This document shows positions 8,188 to 15,535 of a stretch of DNA of 35,412 nt, piece after piece. The number at the start of each line of letters is the position of its first letter. Position 1 is the stretch's first letter. The position numbers and the translations under genes were made by a program. Source of the stretch: a virus. The notes under the pieces are model-generated. The model had not been told where the DNA came from and made no database searches. It was given only the letters and a program-made list of their open reading frames with translations. The stretch is from positions 1 to 35,412 of IMG/VR virus record IMGVR_UViG_3300022562_001358. The stretch is one strand, 5' to 3'.

Positions 8188-8714
8188 ACCTCGGCTGCGG
8201 ATTCAGCAAAATGCGCGGGTGGGTCAATGTCGACGCGTTCGACAATTGCGGCCCGGACGTTGTGTGGGACCTGAATATCACCCCGTACCCCTGGCCCGAC
8301 AACTCGGTGGACGAGATCGCGATGTACCATGTACTCGAGCACACCGAGGAGTGGTGGGACGTTATCTGCGAGTGCGCGCGGATACTGAAGCCGGGCGGCA
8401 CAATGGAGGTCCGGGTGCCGGACGAGTCAAGCACCTCGGCCTTGTGTTACCGGGACCATCATCACGTTTTCTCGCTGCACTCGTTCCACGGCATCATGGA
8501 TCGCAGCGGCTGGGGCACGAACGCCTGGGCGCACCTTGAGAACGAGACCGTTCCGCTCGTCCTGTACAAGTACCGCAAGGTCCCGCACAAGCAGTACTTC
8601 TGGATGACCCGGTGGGGGTTGCGGTGGTTGCTGGCCTTCTGTGCGGAGCATATGCGGAATTTCATCCACGAACAGCGTTTCTACTTCAGGAAAATCGATG
8701 TCGACCAAAAATGA
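8166..8714 (+). CDS. Class I SAM-dependent methyltransferase
   Basis: This 182-residue protein starts at the ATG at 8166, which has TAGGA upstream, rather than the in-frame ATG at 8139. KLNLGCGFSKMRGWVNVDAF is the SAM-binding motif I plus the following acidic strand. A DLNITPYPWPDNSVDEIAMY segment leads to YHVLEHTEEWW, and ARILKPGGTMEVRVPD closes the Rossmann core. This organisation is common in small methyltransferases encoded beside sugar-transfer genes. The C-terminal part is rich in Trp, His and Arg (HKQYFWMTRWGLRWLLAF). The substrate is unknown; modification of a glycan made by the adjacent glycosyltransferases is a reasonable inference. It overlaps the genes on both sides. Confidence 0.88.
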   Translation: MGTALKLNLGCGFSKMRGWVNVDAFDNCGPDVVWDLNITPYPWPDNSVDEIAMYHVLEHTEEWWDVICECARILKPGGTMEVRVPDESSTSALCYRDHHHVFSLHSFHGIMDRSGWGTNAWAHLENETVPLVLYKYRKVPHKQYFWMTRWGLRWLLAFCAEHMRNFIHEQRFYFRKIDVDQK

Positions 8715-8919
8715 GATCACCTTCTACCGGTGCGAGACCTGCGCCTCGGTAGTCTCGCCCTGGGATATCCGAAAGGCGGGCTGCTCGAGGTGCGGCGGGG
8801 TGCGCGTCCGGCCGTCCAACCTGACGCTGGTTGAAAAGATGGTCCAGGTAATAAAACACCCAAAAATCTGGGAGTGGCACAAGCATGAAATTGTACCAGC
8901 CGACCAGAAAAGACCGTAA
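8698..8919 (+). CDS. Zinc-ribbon small protein
   Basis: The preferred start is the ATG at 8698, overlapping the methyltransferase end, giving 73 residues; the frame upstream of it is antisense-like. YRCETCASVVSPWDIRKAGC followed by SRCGG supplies two CxxC pairs (C-x2-C, C-x2-C) about 15 residues apart, a zinc-ribbon arrangement. The rest is a basic helix with several Trp and His residues (KHPKIWEWHKHE). No function is known for this type; it may be a scaffold or regulator of the surrounding sugar-transfer enzymes. It overlaps the next gene when the ATG at 8885 is used. Confidence 0.72.
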   Translation: MSTKNEITFYRCETCASVVSPWDIRKAGCSRCGGVRVRPSNLTLVEKMVQVIKHPKIWEWHKHEIVPADQKRP

Positions 8920-9622
8920 AACGTACGAGAAAATGTCGGTGGTCATTGTGACCCCGTGCAAGGACTACGAGGTGCCGGTTCTGTTCGCGCGGTGCCTGGC
9001 GAACCTGGTCGCCTACTCCTGGATGCATGGGCTCAAGGTCTACCAGTTCGGCTACACCGAGCGGATGGTCGTCCACTGGGCGCGCAACCACCTGGCGGAG
9101 ATCGTCAAGGACCGCAAGAACGAGTACACCGGGGAGCCGTTCACCCATGTACTCTGGCTGGACGACGACCATGCGTTCAACCCGGACATGCTCTGCCGGC
9201 TGGCGAGCCACGACGTCGACTGCGTGTCGGCCCTGTATTTCGGGCGGGAGGAGAACCACCTCCCAGTGGTCTACGTGAAGGACAAGAACCCGGACAAGTA
9301 CAAGCACTACCCGCTGATCGTGCCCCCGGAAACGCTGGCCGAGGTCGATGCGGTCGGGTTCGGGGCCTTTCTGATGCGCCGGGACGTCCTGGACAGGTTC
9401 GATGGCCCCTGGTTCAAGTTCGAGAACTGCGGCGAGGATATCTACTTCTGCGTCAATGCCAAGGAGGCCGGGGTGCGGATTTTCCTCGACGGGGGCTACC
9501 GCATAGGGCACCTGGGGAAGTACGATATCGTCACGGAAAGCACGTACAACAAGTACATGTGCGATAATGCCGACAAGTATGCTGACCGTATCAAGGTAGG
9601 GCTGGGCGGCAGGGAACTGTGA
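8885..9622 (+). CDS. GT2-like (GT-A fold) glycosyltransferase
   Basis: This 245-residue protein is probably a GT-A-type sugar transferase. The core begins at MSVVIVTPCKDYEVP; an ATG at 8933 just before it is a possible alternative start that would remove 16 residues and the overlap with the zinc-ribbon gene. VLWLDDDHAFNPDML carries the DDD/DxD metal and nucleotide-sugar site, and VGFGAFLMRRDVLDRF followed by FENCGEDIYFC gives the GED-type catalytic-base region of GT2 enzymes. A conserved-looking HxGK end (GHLGKYDIV) follows. Phage homologues with this layout are common as auxiliary genes. Together with the GT4-like enzyme and methyltransferase it forms a four-gene cassette. Its stop codon lies inside the left arm of a long inverted repeat. 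Confidence 0.85.
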   Translation: MKLYQPTRKDRKTYEKMSVVIVTPCKDYEVPVLFARCLANLVAYSWMHGLKVYQFGYTERMVVHWARNHLAEIVKDRKNEYTGEPFTHVLWLDDDHAFNPDMLCRLASHDVDCVSALYFGREENHLPVVYVKDKNPDKYKHYPLIVPPETLAEVDAVGFGAFLMRRDVLDRFDGPWFKFENCGEDIYFCVNAKEAGVRIFLDGGYRIGHLGKYDIVTESTYNKYMCDNADKYADRIKVGLGGREL

Positions 9623-9685
9623 ACCCTGCCGGTTCTGTTTGATTAAAGGGCGAGGCCCTACCCCTCGTCCGCCGGCTGGGTTCAC
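9619..9685. other. Nested inverted repeat closing the sugar/methyl cassette
   Basis: GTGAACCCTGCCGG at 9619-9632 and CCGGCTGGGTTCAC at 9672-9685 form a 14-base inverted repeat with one mismatch. Between them a second hairpin pairs GGGCGAGG (around 9648-9655) with CCTCGTCC (around 9663-9670), with one G-T pair. The left arm includes the stop codon of the glycosyltransferase gene, and the right arm ends three bases before the start codon of the next structural gene. There is no T tract. It may act as a transcript-end or processing signal, sequester the ribosome-binding site of the downstream gene, or be a trace of cassette insertion. Confidence 0.6.
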
Positions 9686-9688
9686 TCT

Positions 9689-10348
9689 ATGCGGACAATT
9701 GAAAGGCGCGTCCTAGAGCTAATCGGCGAGGACCCGGACAACCCGGACGTTTTCCTCGATACGGCTGCCGGCATCGCGCCGGTCCGGGACTCGATCAACG
9801 ACGCGATCCAGGAGATCGTGATGGTGACCGGCGGCAACAAGCGGAAGTACCTGATCCCGCTCCGCGCCGGCCAGCAGTTCTACCGGCTCGCGCTGGATTA
9901 CGGCGAGTTCGGCTGGGTAACCGACGCCTGGCTGACGACCAAGAAGTACCGGCTCGAGCAGACCGGCCTGATCCGGTTGTCAAAGTACGACCCCCGCTGG
10001 ATGACGACGCAGGCCGACCCGCGCGCCTACTTCCAGATCGGCACCGACTCGATCGGCCTGTACCCGCGCCCGAGCGGGAGTTCGGAGGTGCTGGAACTGA
10101 CCCTGGTCGAGATCCCGCAGGCCTACACGCAGGACAACGAGAAAATCCGGCTGAAGCCTGACTACGACCAGGCTGCCGTCCACTACGCTGTTTCAGAGTA
10201 CTGGGCCAGCCGCGGCGATGCCAACGAGGCGGCGGAGCATTTCGTGCGCTACCTGAAGTTCCTCGGCATCCGGGCCGATTACACGACCTTCACCCGGTCG
10301 TCGTACATGCGGACCGGCAAGGCCCCCTGGCCGGTGGTAACGACATGA
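9689..10348 (+). CDS. Head-tail adaptor-like structural protein
   Basis: This 219-residue protein heads the tail-assembly block. Its N-terminus is a helix (RRVLELIGEDPDNPDVF) followed by a helical pair (APVRDSINDAIQEIVMV), a beta-rich middle with IGLYPRPSGSSEVLEL, and a helical end (DQAAVHYAVSEYWASRG). This helical-bundle layout with a beta insertion resembles the adaptor proteins that bind below the portal in short-tailed phages (P22 gp4 or T7 gp11 type), though sequence identity cannot be judged by eye. The gene order agrees: it comes after the capsid and before a nozzle-like pair. It overlaps the next gene by ATGA. The start codon sits just past the inverted repeat. Confidence 0.65.
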   Translation: MRTIERRVLELIGEDPDNPDVFLDTAAGIAPVRDSINDAIQEIVMVTGGNKRKYLIPLRAGQQFYRLALDYGEFGWVTDAWLTTKKYRLEQTGLIRLSKYDPRWMTTQADPRAYFQIGTDSIGLYPRPSGSSEVLELTLVEIPQAYTQDNEKIRLKPDYDQAAVHYAVSEYWASRGDANEAAEHFVRYLKFLGIRADYTTFTRSSYMRTGKAPWPVVTT

Positions 10349-11385
10349 GTTGGGCTGACGAGCTTCCAAAAATCCGGCGGTTCCTGCGCGACCCGGCCGG
10401 CAACATATGGTCCGAGGCCCTGCTCAAAAATCTGTACAACGACGTCCAGAAAGAGGTGCAGATAATGACCCGGGTCCTCGAGGACTACCGGGTCCAGCGG
10501 GTGCCGGGCCTGTATCACTACTCGTACATGCACGACTGGGAGTCCGAGCACCTGCCGACGGCCTACTCGCTGTTCTATCAGTGCCTGACCCAATATGACG
10601 GGATGGTTATCTGCAACCGCTGGGAGCCGCACGTTCGGTCGATGATCGACGCGGCCCCGGATGAGTACGGGACGCACTTCACGCAACCGTGGGAGGCCTT
10701 CATGGGCATCACGCCGGCCGACCCGGTGCGGATGAAATGGCCCCCGAACCTGCACCGGCTGAAGTTCATCGCCTATGACGAGGTCCCGATCACGGAGATG
10801 TCCAAGAAGTCGATCCAGAGCGGCGATGCGAGTTATATCACCCGCACTGGCGATCCGTTCTGTTTCTACGAGCACGACGATATCGATGACTCCTACAGCC
10901 TCTACCCGCGCCCGAGCACCGGCTGGGTAGAGGAGCTCGACGGCAACGAGGGTCCGGCCTGGTACATCTCCGGCGACACGGAGGACGTCACCTCCGGCAC
11001 CGTGGCGGTCCGGGTCGGCTCGACCGGGAACTCCAATACCGGCGTCCCGGTCGATATCGCGGACACGACCGACAACGTGTTCATCGTCTACGACGTCGAC
11101 CCGACCAACATCTCCGGCTCACTGGACGAGGGCGATTACCCGGAGTTCCTGCGGAAGTACATCAGGTACGGGGTGGTCTCGCGGGCCTACGGTGCCAACA
11201 CGGATGGCCGGATACCCAGCCTGTCGGCCTACTGGGCATTCAGGTTCGAGGAGGGGATGAAGCGAATAAAGCGGTACATCCACAACCAGGCCCAGGACCG
11301 CGATTACCAGCTGATGACCAACGGCGTCAGCCGACAGCGCCGGTTCCGGCACCCGCGGCTGCCGCCTGAGTACCCGGCGATATGA
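10345..11385 (+). CDS. Structural protein related in layout to the preceding adaptor
   Basis: This 346-residue protein is a putative virion connector. Like its neighbour it begins with a helical segment (LPKIRRFLRDPAGNIWSEAL and LLKNLYNDVQKEVQIM), has a beta-rich middle containing YSLYPRPSTGWVEELDG, and ends with helices (FLRKYIRYGVVSRAYGAN then EEGMKRIKRYIHNQAQDRD). The shared LYPRPS motif and similar order of parts suggest a common ancestor with the 9689 gene, this copy carrying a longer beta insertion that includes a Thr/Asp-rich strand region. The last residues are basic and proline-rich. It overlaps both neighbours by ATGA, so it belongs to the same transcript. No enzyme motif is seen. 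Confidence 0.68.
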   Translation: MSWADELPKIRRFLRDPAGNIWSEALLKNLYNDVQKEVQIMTRVLEDYRVQRVPGLYHYSYMHDWESEHLPTAYSLFYQCLTQYDGMVICNRWEPHVRSMIDAAPDEYGTHFTQPWEAFMGITPADPVRMKWPPNLHRLKFIAYDEVPITEMSKKSIQSGDASYITRTGDPFCFYEHDDIDDSYSLYPRPSTGWVEELDGNEGPAWYISGDTEDVTSGTVAVRVGSTGNSNTGVPVDIADTTDNVFIVYDVDPTNISGSLDEGDYPEFLRKYIRYGVVSRAYGANTDGRIPSLSAYWAFRFEEGMKRIKRYIHNQAQDRDYQLMTNGVSRQRRFRHPRLPPEYPAI

Positions 11386-12290
11386 GCTCCATTTTCAACC
11401 CGGTAGGATCGCTGAACATCGCGGTTGACCCGTCGGACCTGCCGGGATCGGCCGACGGGAACAACGAGATCGGCGTCGATATGACCCGGTGCAAAAACCT
11501 GCGCCTCGACGCGAAGGGCAAGGCAGTCACCCGCGACGGCACGACCAAGCTGAACGCGACCGCGATCAACCCGATCACCTGGATCGAGGAGATCGACGGC
11601 GTCCGGTACGCGTTTGCCGGCGACACGATCTACGAGGACGAGGCCTCCCTGGCGACCGGGCTGACCGACGCGCAGTGGGTCGGATTCCAGTACAACGCGT
11701 TCAACGACTCGACCAAGCAGATTTTTGCGCTCAACGGAACGGACCGGAAGCGGGTTATATCCGGTTCGGTCAACGAGTGGGGCATTGACGCACCGACCAC
11801 CGAACCCGTCCTGTCAGCAGCGGTCATTACGACCGGGAGCGGCCTGACCGGGGTGTACAACGCGAAATACACCTACGTTCGCAAGGTCGGAGGCGTGATC
11901 GTCGCCGAGAGTAACCCGTCACCGGCAGCCACAAATTCGCTGGAGCTCAACGACGAGGGACTCGATGTCACGGTAGCCCAGCCCACCGATCCGCAGGTAA
12001 CCCATATCCGCCTCTACCGAACGCTGGCTGGCGGGACGACGTATTACCTGGACGCGGAGATAGAGACCAGTATCACGTATACGCACGGATACACCTGGGA
12101 CTGGGAGGCTACCGGCGCGTACATCGCCGGGGACGGGTTCAAGTTCACGGTCACGGATAACACGCACGGCACCGAAAATACGCAGAGTTGGGAGGAGTCC
12201 TTCGAGACTCAGACCGCAACATCGACAAGCACCCCGACCCCTGCGGTCAACCCTGGCCGTGACCTCGAGACCCTGGGGCCGAATAAATGA
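11382..12290 (+). CDS. Tail nozzle-like structural protein, N-terminal part
   Basis: This 302-residue beta-rich protein opens with FNPVGSLNIAVDPSDLP and DMTRCKNLRLDAKGKAVTRD, a pattern like the start of phage tail hub or nozzle proteins in which the virion gene introduces a propeller. Repeated short blades (RYAFAGDTIYEDEASLATG, KQIFALNGTDRKRVIS) precede an immunoglobulin-like part (GVYNAKYTYVRKVGGVIVAE) and a Thr/Ser-rich tail. The downstream gene starts at an ATGA overlap and continues a propeller-like pattern, so the two may be one split protein. P22 gp10 and T7 gp12 are the functional models; that homology is an inference from order and composition. Confidence 0.66.
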   Translation: MSSIFNPVGSLNIAVDPSDLPGSADGNNEIGVDMTRCKNLRLDAKGKAVTRDGTTKLNATAINPITWIEEIDGVRYAFAGDTIYEDEASLATGLTDAQWVGFQYNAFNDSTKQIFALNGTDRKRVISGSVNEWGIDAPTTEPVLSAAVITTGSGLTGVYNAKYTYVRKVGGVIVAESNPSPAATNSLELNDEGLDVTVAQPTDPQVTHIRLYRTLAGGTTYYLDAEIETSITYTHGYTWDWEATGAYIAGDGFKFTVTDNTHGTENTQSWEESFETQTATSTSTPTPAVNPGRDLETLGPNK

Positions 12291-13324
12291 CGACGACAAC
12301 CTGCCCGTTCGATGACTTCCAGACGTATGCCGGCGACGGTACGCTCGGCGCGTCCGTGGAGATCGACCGCGACCGGCCTCCGCTCGGTTCGTTCACGTTC
12401 GGTCCGGCGTATGACGGGACCTGCTTCATCATAAAGGACAACCGGCTCTACTACTGCAAGCCCAAGCAACCCGAGGAATGGCCGTCGTTGTACTACATCG
12501 AGGTCGGTACGCCGTCCCTGCCGGGAAAAACCGGGCTGTTCCACAACGGCCAGGTCCACTACCTGAACGCGAACGAGATCTGGTACGTGCAAGGAACAGG
12601 AAACAACCTTTTCCAGCCGTTCCCGACGAGTGCGCGCACGGGCGCGCAGAGCATCCGCGGAGCGGTTTCGGTCGCTGGCCGAGGCATCTATCACACCGGC
12701 CCGGACGGCATCTACCTGTTCCAGTCCGGCGTCGACGTCAAGGTGACCGAGGACCAGTTCGAGCCGATATTCCGCGGCGAGGACAGGAACGGCATGCCCG
12801 GCGTCGCGGATATGAGTACGAGTTGGCTGCACTACCACCGGAACAAGCTGTACTTCGGCTACACCTCGAGCGGTGACACCTACCCTAAAAACGTCATCGT
12901 CCTGAACGTGCAGACCGACCGCGCGGCATATTACGCCTACGGGTTCGAGATCTCAGCGATTGCGTTTGACAAGTACAACAGCAGGCTGCTGACCGGGGAC
13001 CAGGACGGTTACATTCAGGTCATCGAGGGGCCGTCCTACACGGACGACGCCGGCACGGCGATCGCCTGGGAGGTGCAGTCGAAGGACTACACGTTGCCGA
13101 CCCGGCGGCATTTCCCGCGCTGGGTGAAATACGACGTAGACGCGTCGAGCGCGACCTCGGTGACCGGGGCGCTGATCCTCGACGGGTCGATACACCACAG
13201 TCATACCGTCACGGGTGACCGGGTAACAAGGCGGAGAATTGTTGATGAAGGAAACGGTAGGCGCGCGGCCGTTAGAGTCTCGGGAACAGGGCCAGCCACG
13301 ATCTACACGGTCGAGTTCGAGTAA
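12287..13324 (+). CDS. Tail nozzle-like structural protein, C-terminal part
   Basis: This 345-residue protein begins MTTTTCPFDDFQTYAGDG at the ATGA overlap. It is beta-rich with short repeated blades (GTCFIIKDNRLYYCKPKQP, GLFHNGQVHYLNANEIWYV, GRGIYHTGPDGIYLFQSG, HRNKLYFGYTSSG and SRLLTGDQDGYIQVIEG), consistent with a beta-propeller of the kind forming the distal tail nozzle. The C-terminal segment (RHFPRWVKYDVDASSATSVT and onward) looks like a separate beta-sandwich. The last 80 bases overlap the GNAT-like gene in another frame. It probably assembles next to the preceding protein; direct evidence would need homologues in which the two are fused. Confidence 0.68.
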   Translation: MTTTTCPFDDFQTYAGDGTLGASVEIDRDRPPLGSFTFGPAYDGTCFIIKDNRLYYCKPKQPEEWPSLYYIEVGTPSLPGKTGLFHNGQVHYLNANEIWYVQGTGNNLFQPFPTSARTGAQSIRGAVSVAGRGIYHTGPDGIYLFQSGVDVKVTEDQFEPIFRGEDRNGMPGVADMSTSWLHYHRNKLYFGYTSSGDTYPKNVIVLNVQTDRAAYYAYGFEISAIAFDKYNSRLLTGDQDGYIQVIEGPSYTDDAGTAIAWEVQSKDYTLPTRRHFPRWVKYDVDASSATSVTGALILDGSIHHSHTVTGDRVTRRRIVDEGNGRRAAVRVSGTGPATIYTVEFE

Positions 13325-13829
13325 CCTCGTACCGCTGGTCGAACTCGGGGGCGCCTGGACCCTGAACGACAAGGCCCTGGCGGATATCTACCACCGCTTG
13401 GTGGCCGAGAAACTGCTCGAGATCGTGTTCTGGCAGGGAGGGGTAGAGACCGCGGAGCGGTTTATCAGGGTCATGCGCCGGCCGGAGAATTTCGTGGTGG
13501 TCCCGACGCTGGACTGGGAGCCGGCCGGGGTGGCCTGGCTGAACGGGGTCTCCGGCAACTACGCGTTCGGGCACTTCGTGTTTTTCCGGGAGCACTGGGG
13601 GCGGCAGGCCGAGGACCTGGGCAGGCAGGTCGTGGACTACTGGTTTGAAATGGGCGGGAACAACCCGGTGTTTGACGTTATTATTGGCACTGTGCCCGCG
13701 TTCAACGCCCGGGCCTGCCGGTACGTGGAGCGGCTCGGGTTTCAGCGTCTGGGCGACATCCCGCGTATGATGCGATCAGACAACGGGGAGCGATATGACG
13801 CGGTAGTGCTTTACAAGGTGAGAGACTGA
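13245..13829 (+). CDS. GNAT-like acetyltransferase fold protein
   Basis: This 194-residue protein starts at the ATG at 13245, with GGAG eight bases upstream; TTG codons lie just before it. The first 30 residues are basic and Ser-rich and are encoded within the 3' end of the nozzle gene. The GNAT core begins near LVPLVELGGAWTLND and includes GVAWLNGVSGNYAFGHFVFF, then a long helix and VPAFNARACRYVERLGFQR, which matches the family's N-x3-A-x3-Y-x3-G-F C-terminal motif. GNAT-fold proteins of unknown enzymatic role sit at this spot in several short-tailed phages, where the T7 gp13 position precedes the internal virion proteins. Whether it acetylates anything is unknown. Confidence 0.78.
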   Translation: MKETVGARPLESREQGQPRSTRSSSSNLVPLVELGGAWTLNDKALADIYHRLVAEKLLEIVFWQGGVETAERFIRVMRRPENFVVVPTLDWEPAGVAWLNGVSGNYAFGHFVFFREHWGRQAEDLGRQVVDYWFEMGGNNPVFDVIIGTVPAFNARACRYVERLGFQRLGDIPRMMRSDNGERYDAVVLYKVRD

Positions 13830-14341
13830 TGGCTAAGAAGGGTGATGGTGGTTCTGGCGCCGCGGCACAAAGAGCGGCATTGGCTCAGGAAAAGCTGGCT
13901 AATAGGCTGGTAAAGCAGTCTGACCCGCTGCGAGAGTCGTTGTTCTACCAGTCTGACCGGTTCCTCCGCGGCGACCAAGACGTTACCGGGCTGCCGCAGT
14001 ACCGAGCCGCGGCCGGCATGGCCGACGCCCAGTACAAGCGCGCGCAGGACAATATAATTGGCTCGACGCCGGAGGGCGGTGGCCTGATGGCTGCCCTGGC
14101 TGGCCTCGAGCAGAACCGCGCCGACACGCTGACCGGGCTTGTCTCGGATATCGGTGGTCAGCAGATGGACCGCGCGACCCAGTTGGCGACCTGGGGTGCC
14201 GCGACCGGTTCCGGTGGATACGGTGCCGCGGGTGGCCTGCAGGCTCAACTCGCCCAGGCGAGAGCGCAGGAAAACGCTGGCAAGGCGCAAGGTATGGGTT
14301 CAGCAGCCGGCGCCGCCGCCGGCCTGAAACTGGCGAAATAG
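13829..14341 (+). CDS. Small internal-virion-type protein
   Basis: This 170-residue protein starts at an ATG overlapping the previous stop codon. It is rich in Ala, Gly and Gln, with a helical region (AQRAALAQEKLANRLVKQSD), a glycine-rich middle and a helical, Ala-rich C-terminus (GAAAGLKLAK). Composition, size and place match internal or ejection proteins of short-tailed phages (T7 gp14-like position), which pass into the host envelope ahead of the genome. No motif proves that role. A gap of 12 bases with GAGGAT separates it from the next gene. Confidence 0.62.
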   Translation: MAKKGDGGSGAAAQRAALAQEKLANRLVKQSDPLRESLFYQSDRFLRGDQDVTGLPQYRAAAGMADAQYKRAQDNIIGSTPEGGGLMAALAGLEQNRADTLTGLVSDIGGQQMDRATQLATWGAATGSGGYGAAGGLQAQLAQARAQENAGKAQGMGSAAGAAAGLKLAK

Positions 14342-14353
14342 CGAGGATCTGGC

Positions 14354-15535
14354 ATGGCTGGTGCGAATCTGGGTAATTTTGCCGGGTCTTTCGCTGACTC
14401 GTTCAGCAAGATCTACTTTGCGAAAAAGCAGCAAAAGTCACAAGAGGAACTCGCGAAGCTCCAGGGAAAGCTCGTTGAGGCCCAACTCAAAGCGCAGGCG
14501 ATGCAGCAGGAGGCGCTCGGCGAGGTCAATGACGCGATGTCCGGGACGCGCCTCGGCGAGTTCAATATCGGCCCGCGCACCCCGGTCGAGGGCATGCCGG
14601 GACTCGAGCGGCCGAATATCACCAACCCGGCGGCGGAGTCGAATGCCCGCGGACCGCAGGACCTGATGAGCATCCTGACCGACGCCTCGATGGCGGACGT
14701 CCAGGGGCTGCTGATCACCTCCGGGCTGCTGAAGCCGGCCGACATCATGCGGTTTCAAACCGAGAAGCGTCAGTTGGACCAGCAGGAGGAGTGGCAGAAA
14801 AAGTTCGGCGGACTGTTCCAGGGCGGCGAAGGTGGTGGTATGTCAGGCATGTCGCCCGGCCCCGTCACGCTCGACTCCAGGGGCAACATCCAGATGTCTA
14901 TGGTCCCGAATGCGGACATACCGACGCCGCGCGGGTTTGCGGACCAGATCACCGACGTCCAGGTGCTGATCGGCGAGGCGGAAAAGATCGCCCCGGCCAT
15001 GCAGAGGCTGGAGGGCACCCCGCTCGCGATCGGCGGCGACACGAAAGTCGCGCGCGAGATCATCGGCACGGTTTCTCAGTTTCCAGAGTGGGCGCGCGGC
15101 CCCACCATTGAGGTTCTGGCGAAGCAGTACAACATGACGCCGGAGCAGTTCATGCAGATGCTGACCGACTACGACGTCGTCAACAAGTCGTTCTCCGCGA
15201 TCGGAGCCGCGGCGATGTCGGGCGCGACCACCGACACCGCGCGGACCGCGATACAGTCCAGCCTGCCGGAGATCACCAAGACCCCGCAGGCGAATATCGA
15301 GGTCATCGTGCAACACCTGGGGACGCAGATTCAGCGGCTGCAGAACACCGGCAAGCAGGTCCCGCCGGAGCTCATAGCTGCCTACGAGGACGCGGTGCAG
15401 AAACTGCGGGCCTATGGCGGCGACCAGACCTCCTCGGGCGGGCTCATTCTGGGCTACTTTACCGAGGCCGAATGGAATGCCCTCACGCCGGAGGAGCAGG
15501 CCGAGGCCCAGAGGTTGTTAGGTGGCGGACGATAA
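14354..15535 (+). CDS. Internal or ejection-type virion protein
   Basis: This 393-residue protein starts MAGANLGNFAGSFADSFSKI, a Gly/Ser-rich stretch, and continues with a strong coiled-coil candidate (AKKQQKSQEELAKLQGKLVE) running to about residue 60. A Gly/Met-rich linker near residues 155-175 (GEGGGMSGMSPGPV) leads to a helical C-terminal domain (SAIGAAAMSGATTDTARTAI, then QHLGTQIQRLQNTGKQVPPE). This layout suits a long helical ejection protein. It sits between two other candidates of the same class. Its last codons overlap the start of the next gene, whose GTG lies inside its GGTGGCGGACGATAA end. Confidence 0.62.
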   Translation: MAGANLGNFAGSFADSFSKIYFAKKQQKSQEELAKLQGKLVEAQLKAQAMQQEALGEVNDAMSGTRLGEFNIGPRTPVEGMPGLERPNITNPAAESNARGPQDLMSILTDASMADVQGLLITSGLLKPADIMRFQTEKRQLDQQEEWQKKFGGLFQGGEGGGMSGMSPGPVTLDSRGNIQMSMVPNADIPTPRGFADQITDVQVLIGEAEKIAPAMQRLEGTPLAIGGDTKVAREIIGTVSQFPEWARGPTIEVLAKQYNMTPEQFMQMLTDYDVVNKSFSAIGAAAMSGATTDTARTAIQSSLPEITKTPQANIEVIVQHLGTQIQRLQNTGKQVPPELIAAYEDAVQKLRAYGGDQTSSGGLILGYFTEAEWNALTPEEQAEAQRLLGGGR

